From assembly GCF_014489595.1 (NCBI RefSeq), contig NZ_CP060790.1:1426001-1490000 (forward strand): 64,000 nucleotides of DNA, read 5' to 3'. Both the position numbers and the translations under genes were made by a program. Position 1 is the stretch's first letter; every line of letters starts with the position of its first letter. The notes under the pieces were generated by a model, which saw only the letters and a list, made by a program, of their open reading frames with translations, was not told the origin of the DNA and made no database searches. Positions 1 through 9,090 of the stretch are shown one piece after another. Source of the stretch: Paenacidovorax monticola (GTDB taxonomy: Bacteria; Pseudomonadota; Gammaproteobacteria; Burkholderiales; Burkholderiaceae_C).

Positions 1-215
<215 letters not shown>

Positions 216-252
216 GACGGCTCCTGGAATATCGACGGGAACTCAGAGGGAC

Positions 253-1164
253 TCATCGCGGTCCCGCCAAGCCGGCAGCCAGCGCCTTGGCGTTGTGCGC
301 GAAGAGCTTGAGGTAGGTATCGGCCTCGGTGCCCGGCGCCGAGAGCGCGTCGGAGTACAGCCTGCCACCCAGCACCGCGCCGCCCTCCTTCGCGATGCGC
401 TCGACCAGCCGCGGGTCGGAAATGTTCTCGACGAACACCGCGCGCACATCCTGGCGACGGATCTGGTCGATCAGTTTCGCCACGTCGGCCGCCGACGCCT
501 CGCCGTCGGTGCTCACGCCCTGCGGCGACAGAAAATCGACGCCATAGGCCACCGCGAAGTAGCCGAAGGCATCGTGCGAGGTGATCACCCGGCGCCTGTT
601 GCGCGGCACGGCAGCGAACTGCGCTCGCACCTCGCGGTCGAGCGCGCGGATCTGCTCGATGTAGCGTGCTGCGCGCTGGGTGAAGGCCTGCGCTTGCGCA
701 GGCCGCGCGCTGCCGAGCGCATCGCGCACGTTGGCGGCATAGCGTTCGGCGTTCGCCAGGTCTTGCCAGGCGTGCGGATCGCTGCCGTGGCCGTGCCTCA
801 CCCCATGGCGGTGCCCGTCCTCGCGCGGTTTCACCCCCCGGCTCGCGACAACCACGGTGCCGCGGTAGCCCGAGGCCCGCACCAGACGGTCGATCCAGCC
901 TTCGAACCCCAGGCCGTTGACGACTACGAGGTCGGCGCGGGCCAGGTGCCGGGCATCCGCCGGGCTGGGTTGGAACACATGCGCATCGGCATTGGGGCCA
1001 ACCAGGGCGACGACTTCGACGGCATCGCCACCCACTTCGCGAACGATGTCCGCCAGGATGGAAAAGCTGGCAACGACCCGCAGGGGCCGTGTGGATTGGG
1101 TCCATGCGGGAACGGCAGCCAGCATCAGCAGCGCCGCGACGGAGGACCGGCGGGAAAGATTCAT
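253..1164 (-). CDS. znuA: Zinc ABC transporter, periplasmic binding protein (ZnuA-like)
   Basis: This is a 303-residue cluster A-I solute-binding protein. The start at 1164 was chosen because it opens directly on a signal peptide (about residues 1-24); an upstream ATG would add a non-secretory stretch. Metal ligands can be placed at H62 (AHVFQPSP), H131 (DPHAWQD), H197 (SHDAF) and D272 (YSDALS). A histidine-rich loop (residues 118-126) precedes H131, as in zinc-specific members. It should capture periplasmic Zn2+ for an ABC importer, but the permease beside it is truncated and no ATPase gene is present. Mn2+ specificity is less likely given the histidine loop and the zur neighbour. Confidence 0.9.
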   Translation of the reverse strand: MNLSRRSSVAALLMLAAVPAWTQSTRPLRVVASFSILADIVREVGGDAVEVVALVGPNADAHVFQPSPADARHLARADLVVVNGLGFEGWIDRLVRASGYRGTVVVASRGVKPREDGHRHGVRHGHGSDPHAWQDLANAERYAANVRDALGSARPAQAQAFTQRAARYIEQIRALDREVRAQFAAVPRNRRRVITSHDAFGYFAVAYGVDFLSPQGVSTDGEASAADVAKLIDQIRRQDVRAVFVENISDPRLVERIAKEGGAVLGGRLYSDALSAPGTEADTYLKLFAHNAKALAAGLAGPR

Positions 1165-1165
1165 T

Positions 1166-1408
1166 TCAGGCCTTGCGGTGTGAACGGCGCCGATAGCGCC
1201 AAAGAACGCCGCCGAGGAGGCCGGCGACAACGGAGAACAGATGGGCCATGCCTGCGACCAGGACGATGGCCGGGCCCGACGGCCATTGCGCGTGGTACGA
1301 CAGCAGCCCGATGAAGCCCGAGATCGCGGCGACGACGCCTGCCACCGCCGCCAGACTCCAGACCTCTGCCGCCCAAAAGCGCGCCGCCATGGCGGGAGCC
1401 CTGCTCAT
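1166..1408 (-). pseudogene. znuB: 5'-truncated zinc ABC permease (znuB remnant)
   Basis: The 80 residues match only the last quarter of an ABC-3 metal permease: the ARFWAAEVW segment, a hydrophobic stretch, and the conserved LPTGPxIVL-like region, here WPSGPAIVLVAG. Family members are usually 260-290 residues with 7-9 membrane helices; two are left here. The ATG overlaps the zur stop codon (ATGA), and znuA follows 1 bp after its end. The simplest reading is a deletion that removed znuC and most of znuB, joining zur to the permease tail. A new small membrane protein made by translational coupling is possible but unsupported. Confidence 0.75.
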
Positions 1409-1812
1409 GGTGCCGTCATTCCGGTTGCACACTCTGCGCAGCGTCCATGCAAGGTCAGATCGTGGCGCTGTACCTGGAAGCCAGGCGGTGCCAAGTCTTC
1501 CATATGGCCCGGGCACGCGTGAATCGGATACACGCGATCACAGGCTACGCAATGGAAGTGGTGATGGTGGTGATGGACGTCGCCGTGGGCCAATTCACAA
1601 GGCGCTTCGTACCGTGTGGGCTGCCCAGGCAGGTCAACGCGCACGACCGCTTTACCGTCAAGCAGATCTTTCAGCTGCCGGTAAACCGTGGACAGGCTCA
1701 GCGTGGGTACTGCACGCTGCGCCAGCTCACAGATCTCCTGGGGCATCAAGGACCGGCCACTCTGCGTGAGTGCATCGAGGACGGCATTGCGTTGGCGTGT
1801 ATGGCGTTCCAT
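1405..1812 (-). CDS. zur: Fur-family zinc uptake regulator (Zur-like)
   Basis: This 135-residue protein has the Fur layout: an N-terminal winged helix with the recognition segment LSLSTVYRQLKDL (about 38-50), then a dimerisation and metal-binding domain. C88-x2-C91 and C125-x2-C128 form the structural zinc site, and a run of six histidines (80-85) lies where family metal ligands sit. It precedes znuA and is divergent from a zinc GTPase gene, so it is better read as Zur than as iron-sensing Fur. It probably represses both directions from the palindrome at 1821-1852 when zinc is replete. Confidence 0.88.
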   Translation of the reverse strand: MERHTRQRNAVLDALTQSGRSLMPQEICELAQRAVPTLSLSTVYRQLKDLLDGKAVVRVDLPGQPTRYEAPCELAHGDVHHHHHHFHCVACDRVYPIHACPGHMEDLAPPGFQVQRHDLTLHGRCAECATGMTAP

Positions 1813-1820
1813 GCGCCCAT

Positions 1821-1852
1821 ATTATTGCAAATGCAAACTCATTTGCAATAAT
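1821..1852. promoter_or_regulatory. Candidate Zur operator in the zur/zigA divergent promoter
   Basis: Two perfect 13-bp inverted arms, ATTATTGCAAATG (1821-1833) and CATTTGCAATAAT (1840-1852), are separated by 6 bp. The palindrome is AT-rich within GC-rich surroundings, 8 bp from the zur start and 32 bp from the zigA start, the expected place for a Fur-family operator acting on both genes. Assignment to Zur is inferred from position. Confidence 0.7.
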
Positions 1853-1884
1853 GATATGCATCAGTTCAAGAACTATCCGACCCC

Positions 1885-3081
<1,197 letters not shown>

Positions 3082-3873
3082 ATGTATCGATCCCCGAGCG
3101 TGGATCCGCCTTGTCTCCCGGCCGGAGAGGCGCGTGCGCCACGGTCAGCGATCTGTGGTTGCGCTGGTCTGCCACGCGCACAAGTTGCGGAGCAGATTGC
3201 CAGCCCATAGCAATGCCCACCAGAACGTTGACGAAGCCGAGGCGTATGCGCACATAAAGCGCTTGCCGACAGCAGTCCGATGGCCGGCGACGAAGCTGCG
3301 ACAGAGTTGTAGCACGTTACGGAAGCGGTTGCAGAGACTTGCATCGACACGAGTCTCGCGACGTGCCCCGCACCTGCCGCCCATCCACCCGCTTGGCACC
3401 AGCCGAAAACAGCCCGGCGGCGCGGGAAGCCTGGTGGACACCCGGGGTTGAATGAACCACAAGGGCACGATGCCCTCTTGCAGGATCAAACAACGATCCG
3501 CCCCGCCATCCGCCCTTCCTTGCCGCCATGCCGGCACTTCCAGAACCAGCATCGGGATCCCCCAAAGGCTACCTCTAGGTACAGCCCCACACGAGTCCGA
3601 CAGGCGCTCCCGCTTGCACCGTGGGAACAGATGGCGCTTCGGCACTGTGCATCGGTCAACGGGGGGAACACCTCCCGAGACGTTGTGAAGGTTTCCCTTT
3701 GGAAACGGGGGAACACGCATCCCCGGTCTACGCCCTTCGCATTTTGTTCCCCAGCCATTCCCCAACCTTAGCCCGGCTGTCAGCGTATCTCAACAGACAT
3801 CAAGACATCAAGACATCAAGACATCAACAGACTCTAGACTGTTGATTTTCCACAGAAAAAGGGCGTTCACTGG
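3082..3873. other. Intergenic stretch without a supported gene
   Basis: About 790 bp between zigA and the left island end. Open frames exist on both strands, the longest on the minus strand at 3145-3765 (206 codons), but none has a convincing start, ribosome-binding site or recognisable domain. The right part holds an 8-bp tandem repeat and a short inverted repeat (CAACAG at 3825, CTGTTG at 3839). It may contain the remains of an older insertion; I cannot name one. Confidence 0.5.
3797..3828. repeat. Four-copy 8-bp tandem repeat
   Basis: The unit ACATCAAG is repeated three times exactly, with a fourth copy differing at its last base. It sits 46 bp left of the island attachment site. Confidence 0.85.
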
Positions 3874-3900
3874 GCTGGCGGGAATTGAACCCTCATCCGC
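3874..3900. repeat. Far attachment site (displaced ssrA 3' end)
   Basis: The 19-bp core GCTGGCGGGAATTGAACCC is identical to 14539-14557 inside ssrA (T-loop region). Over 27 bp the two copies match at 25 positions. No other part of a tmRNA or tRNA is present here, so this is a recombination scar and not an RNA gene. Confidence 0.8.
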
Positions 3901-4297
3901 TCCTTGCGGCAAGGGCTTCGAGCGCCACTCGTGCGAAATCGGTGCGATTTTGGGGATCCAGCCAGACACTACGAGACACCAGATTTGTGAAATTTGGCAA
4001 CAGCGAGATGGGAAAATCAAACCATGTCCCTCCCTAACGCGACTCCATGGCCGTCGTCTTAAGTTGGGACCGGAGGACTTGCGCCGATTCCAGATGAAAC
4101 ACCGCGCAGAACTGGCCGCAATACTGCCCGAGGCAATCAGCATCTACCCGGTGGCGTTGGTTGGCATGCCTATCGTTAAAGCTCAGGCGCTAGGAGCTGT
4201 GCTTGTGCACGCAGACAGCGCGCGCTTGCGCTGTAACAACTCCAGAGCGAGGCAAGCATTCAACAGCCCCCTACCTCCCTGAGACAATCCGCGCCCT
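3893..4297. other. Left end of the island, no supported gene
   Basis: Two GTGCGA repeats 11 bp apart (3931 and 3942) lie close to the attachment core and match those beside the integrase gene; they are candidate integrase arm-binding sites. The rest, up to the GNAT gene, has open frames but nothing recognisable. Confidence 0.55.
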
Positions 4298-4798
4298 ATG
4301 CCAATCCAGATACGCCCCGTCAATCCCTCCACGCAAGCGCTGCCCCTGTACAGCGTGTTTCATTCGTCTGTACATACATTGGCGTCCAGGCACTACACAA
4401 GAGAACAGTGCGAGGCATGGGCGCCCATGCAATGCGACGAGTCCACCTGGGTGGCGCGCATTGCGCACAACCGACCTTTCGTCGCATGGATGGATGACAT
4501 GATCGCCGGGTTCGCAGACCTGCAACCCGACGGCTACATCGACCAGTTCTTTGTATCTAGCGCTTGCGCAGGCCGTGGCGTTGGCTCCGCGCTCATGGCG
4601 TTCCTGCTGGAAACGGCACGCACACGGGGAGTCCCGGGGTTGTATTCCCACGTCAGTCTGACCGCACAGCCCCTGTTCTTGCGCCATGGCTTTCGCATCG
4701 ATGCACGGCAGACGGTACATCTGCGAGGCACAGCGTTCGAAAATGCCCGGATGTCGCTCATGCTTTCCCAGCCTCCTGTCTCCAGAGGATGCAAATAA
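4298..4798 (+). CDS. GNAT-family N-acetyltransferase
   Basis: The 166 residues contain the GNAT acetyl-CoA motif A: a beta strand IDQFFVSS (81-88) followed by the pyrophosphate loop GRGVGSALM (92-100). A later segment, FLRHGFRID, matches the conserved motif B region. It should transfer an acetyl group from acetyl-CoA to an amine; the substrate is not predictable. It stands alone as cargo near the left island end, with no co-oriented partner within 1.5 kb. Base composition is less GC-rich than in the core genes, in keeping with transfer. Confidence 0.82.
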   Translation: MPIQIRPVNPSTQALPLYSVFHSSVHTLASRHYTREQCEAWAPMQCDESTWVARIAHNRPFVAWMDDMIAGFADLQPDGYIDQFFVSSACAGRGVGSALMAFLLETARTRGVPGLYSHVSLTAQPLFLRHGFRIDARQTVHLRGTAFENARMSLMLSQPPVSRGCK

Positions 4799-4882
4799 AG
4801 CGGTCCGAGCTGCATTCCCAAGCCGCAACAGCCGCCCCGCGCACCTGTCACTTCCGTCTGCGCTCCGGCTGCAGCGCTACCA

Positions 4883-4905
4883 TGACGCCGTTGTCGGACT
4901 ACGAC
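4883..4905. repeat. 23-bp direct repeat, copy 1
   Basis: This copy matches 6081-6103 at 22 of 23 bases (core TGTCGGACTACGAC). The two copies are 1.2 kb apart and bracket the IPTL-CTERM gene at 5072-5848. Read on the plus strand, both could encode TPLSDYD close to a stop codon, as if each were the tail of a lost gene. Confidence 0.6.
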
Positions 4906-5071
4906 TCGATTTGAGCAAATTGATCCGCCATGCCGCCTCACCCCGGCGGCGGGCCGGCGGGGTCGCCGGGATCGGCCGGCGCGAGACACCCCAATCAAGC
5001 ACGGCTAGTGCGATGCGACATCTTGTGCATCTGCAGCATGCTGCTTACTCGCCCTCTCGTTCCATTCGCAT

Positions 5072-5848
5072 TCAGCGTCCACTCTCACGTCGGCGGATGT
5101 AATTCACGCCAAACAGTCCCAGCATAGACATCAAGGCCATCAGTGCCGCTTGACCCAGAGTAGGGACGTGTACGGCCGTCGAGGCGGGCGGCGTCTTTTC
5201 CATCAACGCCAGCATGTGTTGATACCTCGGGTCTCGGTTACGGAACAGATCCATGGTGTAGACGGTGGATCGGTAGGTTCTCCGCAGGGTAGGCAGAGTG
5301 GCACGCATGGCGTCGTACAAGGTCGTGTAGGCGCTGACAAATGCTAGCTGGTCGGAGCCCCCGTAGTCCACGACGTTTTCTAAACTGGGGCGCGACGAAC
5401 CCTGCGCAATATTGATGCTGGCAGCGGTGCCGTTGTAGTCGTTTCCAATCTCCCACAACGCGTATTGCAGAGCGCGCCGCGTCTCTACACTGCCATTCTT
5501 GTAATAGCTTACGTAGTACTGGTCGAGCAGCCAATATAGAGCCGCCTCTCCGGCGGCACCCGACCCACCTTTGATGGCGCTTGCGCCTGCTTTGGTATCG
5601 AAATGAGCGATAGGGACGGGATCGACGAAATTGACAAATGGCGGATTTGTCGCGTGATCGATGCAAAACAGCAGCACCGGCACATCGCTATAGGGTGAGC
5701 CGTCGGCGTCGTATGTCAGATCTTGCGATGTCCCGGAATAGATCAAGCTGAATTCATAGGTGACCGGCCCCGATACGAAGGCGGCTTTAGAGAAGCTGGG
5801 AAACGCCATTACGAGCGCAGCTGACAAACCCAAGATCACTTTCTGCAT
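5072..5848 (-). CDS. IPTL-CTERM surface protein 1 (unknown function)
   Basis: This 258-residue secreted protein was started at 5848 because an AAGGA element lies upstream and the frame opens on a signal peptide (about residues 1-22). The C-terminus (228-258) has the tripartite sorting form: VPTL motif, a hydrophobic helix, then an arginine-rich tail YIRRR. This is the IPTL-CTERM signal, processed in other bacteria by a dedicated exosortase (XrtH). The middle is a unique domain that I do not recognise; the segment LFCIDHA followed by alternating aromatic residues resembles Cys-containing extracellular domains of other CTERM proteins. No exosortase gene lies in the window. Confidence 0.75.
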   Translation of the reverse strand: MQKVILGLSAALVMAFPSFSKAAFVSGPVTYEFSLIYSGTSQDLTYDADGSPYSDVPVLLFCIDHATNPPFVNFVDPVPIAHFDTKAGASAIKGGSGAAGEAALYWLLDQYYVSYYKNGSVETRRALQYALWEIGNDYNGTAASINIAQGSSRPSLENVVDYGGSDQLAFVSAYTTLYDAMRATLPTLRRTYRSTVYTMDLFRNRDPRYQHMLALMEKTPPASTAVHVPTLGQAALMALMSMLGLFGVNYIRRRESGR

Positions 5849-6365
5849 CGCATCGTCCTTGTCTGTTGGTAAGACCCGATACAAAATATTTTGATCTGCA
5901 TCAAGAATGCCAACAAGGGACCGCGACGAGGAGATTGTTAATTCTTTTCAAAAGCTGCCAATAGAGGCAAACAGCGTCGCAGCCATAGCTGGTCTGCAGG
6001 TTCTGCGGCCGCTCGATCTGTAGGCCGTAGCGCTCGGCGTGCTGGCCCTGTTGCAGTAGGGACCATTAGGCTTGTCACTGTGACGCCGCTGTCGGACTAC
6101 GACGAGCTCAAGGCCTGACCGGCCGCGTACAGATCTCTAGCTCAGTGCCAATTGCACCTCGTCGCCCTTCAGGCGCTCAAGCTAGGCCATGGCGGCATAG
6201 TCCCTGTTGTGAAAACACCGACGGTAGTACCAAAGTACAAGTAACAAAACCGCTGCGTCTCGATAGATTCGTGCTCGTCAGGAGGGAGGCACTGCGGGCA
6301 TGTACCGCCGCGCATCGTGGCGGGAACAGGTTCCGCCACGCGAACCTGCATAACAACGACACCCT
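5849..6365. other. Gap between two IPTL-CTERM genes
   Basis: The 517 bp hold an AT-rich stretch at about 5880-5950, probably the promoter of the minus-strand IPTL gene, and the second 23-bp repeat at 6081-6103. The minus frame around 5985-6060 reads like coding sequence (LLQQGQHAERYGLQIERP) but is not part of a complete gene; it may be a relic. Confidence 0.45.
6081..6103. repeat. 23-bp direct repeat, copy 2
   Basis: Partner of 4883-4905, differing at one base (C for T at the ninth position). Confidence 0.6.
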
Positions 6366-7064
6366 ATGCGAAATCTGCGCTCACTGGCGCGGCGATGCCT
6401 TGCCGCGCTTTCCCTGGTTGCATGCTCAACGGCCTTTACCACCGCCCATGCTGCAACGCTAGCCACCTACGATCTGAACGCCGTTGCAGGGTCGAGCCTC
6501 CCGACGGCCACAGTGGCTCCAGGATTCACGGTCAGCCCGATGACAGCCGTCGGGCTTCCCGGGGCGCCATTCAGCAACCACTTCTACTATCCCGGATGGG
6601 ACACGACGCTCAACCCAGGGAAGTACCTTACGCTGACGGTGAACCACGCCGGGCCCTACAGGCTTTCCAATCTGTCGTTCTCAACCGAATCGACGGTCAA
6701 TGCTCCATCCACGGTAATCGTTCGCAGCAGCAAGGACGGCTTCTCAACCAACATTGCGTCCTTCACATGGCCAAACGACTTGGTGAGCGATGGAACCCTG
6801 AACCTCACCCCCATCGGACTCGTTAATGGGATTGTCGAACTGCGCTTCTACTTCCTGACCACCGGACCTGGCGTCGTCGCCGGCTTCGCCAACCACGAGC
6901 CTGGAGGCGCTGGCGCTGGGCTACCTGATGTAGGGCGGGACATCACCCTCACGGGCCAATTGGGCGGCCCTGCAAGCGTACCCACCCTCTCCGAGTGGAG
7001 CCTGATTCTCATGTCCTCCATCCTGGCCATGTTCGGCATTGCCAGAATGCGGCGCAAGCGTTGA
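6366..7064 (+). CDS. IPTL-CTERM surface protein 2 (unknown function)
   Basis: The 232-residue protein has a signal peptide (about 1-29, ending AHA) and a canonical C-terminal sorting signal at 205-232: VPTLSEW, a hydrophobic segment, and RMRRKR. The central part is rich in Ser, Thr, Asn and Gly with alternating hydrophobic residues, suggesting a beta-sandwich extracellular domain. It is transcribed towards the RRM operon and separated from it by a hairpin. Export and C-terminal processing on the cell surface are inferred from the family; binding activity is unknown. Confidence 0.78.
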   Translation: MRNLRSLARRCLAALSLVACSTAFTTAHAATLATYDLNAVAGSSLPTATVAPGFTVSPMTAVGLPGAPFSNHFYYPGWDTTLNPGKYLTLTVNHAGPYRLSNLSFSTESTVNAPSTVIVRSSKDGFSTNIASFTWPNDLVSDGTLNLTPIGLVNGIVELRFYFLTTGPGVVAGFANHEPGGAGAGLPDVGRDITLTGQLGGPASVPTLSEWSLILMSSILAMFGIARMRRKR

Positions 7065-7086
7065 GAAGCCCCTTCTTCCAACAAAA

Positions 7087-7503
7087 CTAAGCACGGACGG
7101 CCGAGAAGCAAGGCGGAGGGCGAGCGCGCCAAGGCCCAAGAGAAAGGCCCGCCGAAGCGGGCCTTTGACTGCTTACCATCAAGGCAGCTCCATCAATAGT
7201 GGCCCCCTCGGTAGCCCCCCCCCGGCCGGTGCCATCCGAGACACGCGAGCGCTGCTCCATGGGACGGGCAATGTTCACCGTGAGGGCCCGACCGTCCCAC
7301 ATCTTCCCGTTCAGTTCATCGATGGCGGCTTGCGCATGTGCTTCGGAGTCCATCTCCACGAAGCCGAAGCCTTTGGACCGGCCCGTGTCTCGGTCCATCA
7401 TGATCTTGGCGCTGCTGATGGAGCCAAACCGGGAGAATTGCTGAACGAGCGATTCGTCGTTCACCGAGTAGGCCAGATTGCCTACGTAGAGTCTGTTGTT
7501 CAT
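7087..7503 (-). CDS. RRM-type RNA-binding protein, frameshifted near its C-terminus
   Basis: A single RNA recognition motif: RNP2 LYVGNL at 5-10 and RNP1 KGFGFVEM at 44-51, as in bacterial cold-inducible Rbp proteins of about 100 residues. The start at 7503 places RNP2 at the usual position. The open frame continues to 7087 and runs through a terminator hairpin. Adding one C to the C9 run at 7215-7223 gives the tail GRGGGYRGGHY and a stop at 7193-7195, a typical Gly-rich Rbp ending just before the terminator. The true product is therefore probably 103 residues. It is the last gene of a three-gene operon with an IF-1 paralogue 10 bp upstream. Confidence 0.82.
   Translation of the reverse strand: MNNRLYVGNLAYSVNDESLVQQFSRFGSISSAKIMMDRDTGRSKGFGFVEMDSEAHAQAAIDELNGKMWDGRALTVNIARPMEQRSRVSDGTGRGGATEGATIDGAALMVSSQRPASAGLSLGPWRARPPPCFSAVRA
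7143..7166 (-). terminator. Terminator of the IF-1/RRM operon
   Basis: Perfect 10-bp arms AAAGGCCCGC and GCGGGCCTTT close a four-base UUCG loop on the minus strand, followed by a T-rich stretch. It falls inside the extended RRM reading frame, which supports the frameshift interpretation. Confidence 0.85.
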
Positions 7504-7513
7504 GATCGTCTTC

Positions 7514-7834
7514 CTAAAGTCTTGAGATGGGCGCACAGCCCTGAGGCAGATGCACTCCAGAGCGTCCAGCCACCAATTCAGCGGCGACGCTGCGGGGGCG
7601 CGAACCAGAGCGGTTCTCGATATGGCGAAACGTAATGCGCCCCTTGTCGAGGTCGTACGGCGACATCTCCAGCGTCACCCGATCTCCTGCGAGAACTCGA
7701 ATGCGATGCTTGCGCATCTTGCCGCCGGAATAGGCGATGAGTTGGTGGCCGTTGTCCAAGGTCACCCTGTAGCGGGTATCAGGGAGAACCTCATCCACTT
7801 TTCCCTGCATTTCAATCAGTTCTTCTTTAGCCAC
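7514..7834 (-). CDS. infA: Translation initiation factor IF-1 paralogue
   Basis: Residues 1-72 are a complete IF-1 OB fold ([18 protein letters not shown] ... GRITFRHI), followed by an unusual 34-residue Arg/Ser/Gly-rich extension; normal IF-1 has 71-73 residues. IF-1 binds the 30S A site during initiation and melts RNA structure. This copy sits with an RRM protein and not in a ribosomal protein operon, so it is probably the second infA common in Burkholderiales. The neighbourhood suggests a role in cold or stress translation, which is an inference. The extension may be genuine or may reflect another indel. Confidence 0.85.
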   Translation of the reverse strand: MAKEELIEMQGKVDEVLPDTRYRVTLDNGHQLIAYSGGKMRKHRIRVLAGDRVTLEMSPYDLDKGRITFRHIENRSGSRPRSVAAELVAGRSGVHLPQGCAPISRL

Positions 7835-7865
7835 GGTTCTCCTTGGGTCGTGCGAGGAAGGCTGG

Positions 7866-8084
7866 TCAGCTCAGCTGGTTTCGCAGCACCATGCTGCGAC
7901 CTTCCGCCAGGGCATATTGGGTTGCCCGCGCATCGCTGGCGAAGTGCGGAATGAATCGGAAGACGCGGTCATGCATCCCCCGGCGGATCGATACCGCCGC
8001 GGCAAACAGGCCGGAGTCCGTGGATTTGGTGAGCGGCGTGACAACATAGTTGCCCACACGCTCTGCGGTGAGTGCTTGAGACAT
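7866..8084 (-). CDS. Small conserved-type protein of unknown function
   Basis: The 72-residue frame from the ATG at 8084 ([15 protein letters not shown]...) is the first gene of the operon with infA and the RRM gene (31-bp gap). The pattern [24 protein letters not shown] followed by [20 protein letters not shown] resembles small Burkholderiales proteins of about 75-90 residues that accompany cold-shock genes. No catalytic motif is visible. Confidence 0.6.
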   Translation of the reverse strand: MSQALTAERVGNYVVTPLTKSTDSGLFAAAVSIRRGMHDRVFRFIPHFASDARATQYALAEGRSMVLRNQLS

Positions 8085-8400
8085 AGGAAATGCCGATGGA
8101 CCAGGCCCACACGGGCATGCCATCGGAACAAGAGAAAGGAAACCCCTGCGGCAAAAACCAAGGGGACGGGCAAGCCCGGGAGATAGGTGCGGACGTGCGG
8201 GATGCTCGCCGCAGAGTGAAGAGTGAAAACCGGTGGCTTCTGAACCGAAGCACTGGCTACATGACCGCCAATAGGGTCAAAGTAATGTCAGACGGGCGCT
8301 GCAAAGGCGAGCACAAATGCAGCACGTAGGCCCAGTGTAGTCGCATGCAGCCAAAGGCGCAACCCGCCCAGCGCGCGCGGCGGGCCGGGCGGAGCCTGGA
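8085..8400. other. Leader/promoter region of the IF-1/RRM operon
   Basis: About 316 bp with no supported gene. It must hold the promoter of the minus-strand operon and any 5' leader. I see no strong terminator or known riboswitch. Confidence 0.4.
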
Positions 8401-8754
8401 TCATGGATTGGTCTCGGTGGCACCCTCAACACGCTGGTGCCGCATCACCGGCCAGGCCCCGCCAAGGGCTCGGACATCAGCCGCGTGCCCATCTGCCTTC
8501 TCCGCCATGCCTTGATAACTTCGGCTGCACTCAGCGAATAGCTGATTGACGGTAGCGGCGTACTCAACGACGGCGGCGGGGGGAGCGTCAGCGATTCGGC
8601 GTGCAGCGTCGGACAGTTGGCTGCGCAGGCCGTCAGACTCAGCGCGAGCAGCGTCACGGTCACGACCGAGAGCGATGGAACGGGTACGGGCTTCATTGAG
8701 GGCCTCCACGTAGGTCTTGTTGATGGCACGCTCGTCGGCGCGGGTCTTGGCCAC
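8401..8754 (-). pseudogene. Rz-like i-spanin (DUF2514 type), damaged N-terminus
   Basis: The frame shows an Arg/Ala-rich coiled coil followed by the conserved ending YQGMAEKADGHAADVRALGGAWP, typical of phage i-spanin or DUF2514 lysis proteins. Spanins need an N-terminal membrane anchor. Here the anchor-like codons (WLFCLWIKLW) lie upstream at about 8760-8802 in frame but follow directly on a stop codon with no ATG or GTG before them. Initiation at 8754 would give a soluble, non-functional protein. It marks the lysis end of the former prophage. Confidence 0.65.
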
Positions 8755-8805
8755 GGACTGGATTTGCTTGCGCCAGAGCTTGATCCAGAGACAAAAGAGC
8801 CATGC

Positions 8806-9048
8806 TCAGTCCTTCGGCAGCAGCGCCAGCAGGTCGGCCTTCTTCGCCCTCGGGTCGAATTGGATGCCCTTAGCGGTCAGCGCCACGCGGATCTCGTCCA
8901 CGCTCAGCTTGCCGTCAGCGTTAGCGTCGTCTCCAGCGAAGTGACGCGCTGCGGCTTCCAGCTCGGGCGGAACGTCGTCGCCGGGCTCGTAGGTCACAGG
9001 GTGGAACTCGCCGTCTGGCACGCCCTGGAATCGCTTGATGGCTTTCAT
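8806..9048 (-). CDS. Phage HeH/LEM-domain protein
   Basis: An 80-residue protein with a good AAGGAG site before the ATG at 9048. Residues 47-77 (KLSVDEIRVALTAKGIQFDPRAKKADLLALL) form a helix-extended loop-helix motif, seen in small phage structural or DNA-associated proteins near capsid genes. Just before and overlapping it, residues 41-52 (DANADGKLSVDE) match the 12-residue EF-hand calcium loop exactly at the ligand positions. It lies between the capsid relic and the spanin relic and is the least damaged structural-region gene of the element. Confidence 0.65.
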   Translation of the reverse strand: MKAIKRFQGVPDGEFHPVTYEPGDDVPPELEAAARHFAGDDANADGKLSVDEIRVALTAKGIQFDPRAKKADLLALLPKD

Positions 9049-9090
9049 GGTGTTTCTCCTTGTGGGGCGGGCCGTAACCCGCCGCAGTCG

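Noticed and set aside
3874..3900. Possible tRNA gene (TTCAATTCCC T-loop-like sequence)
   Set aside because: Only the T-arm end is present; no acceptor, D or anticodon arm can be folded. It is better explained as the displaced ssrA end.
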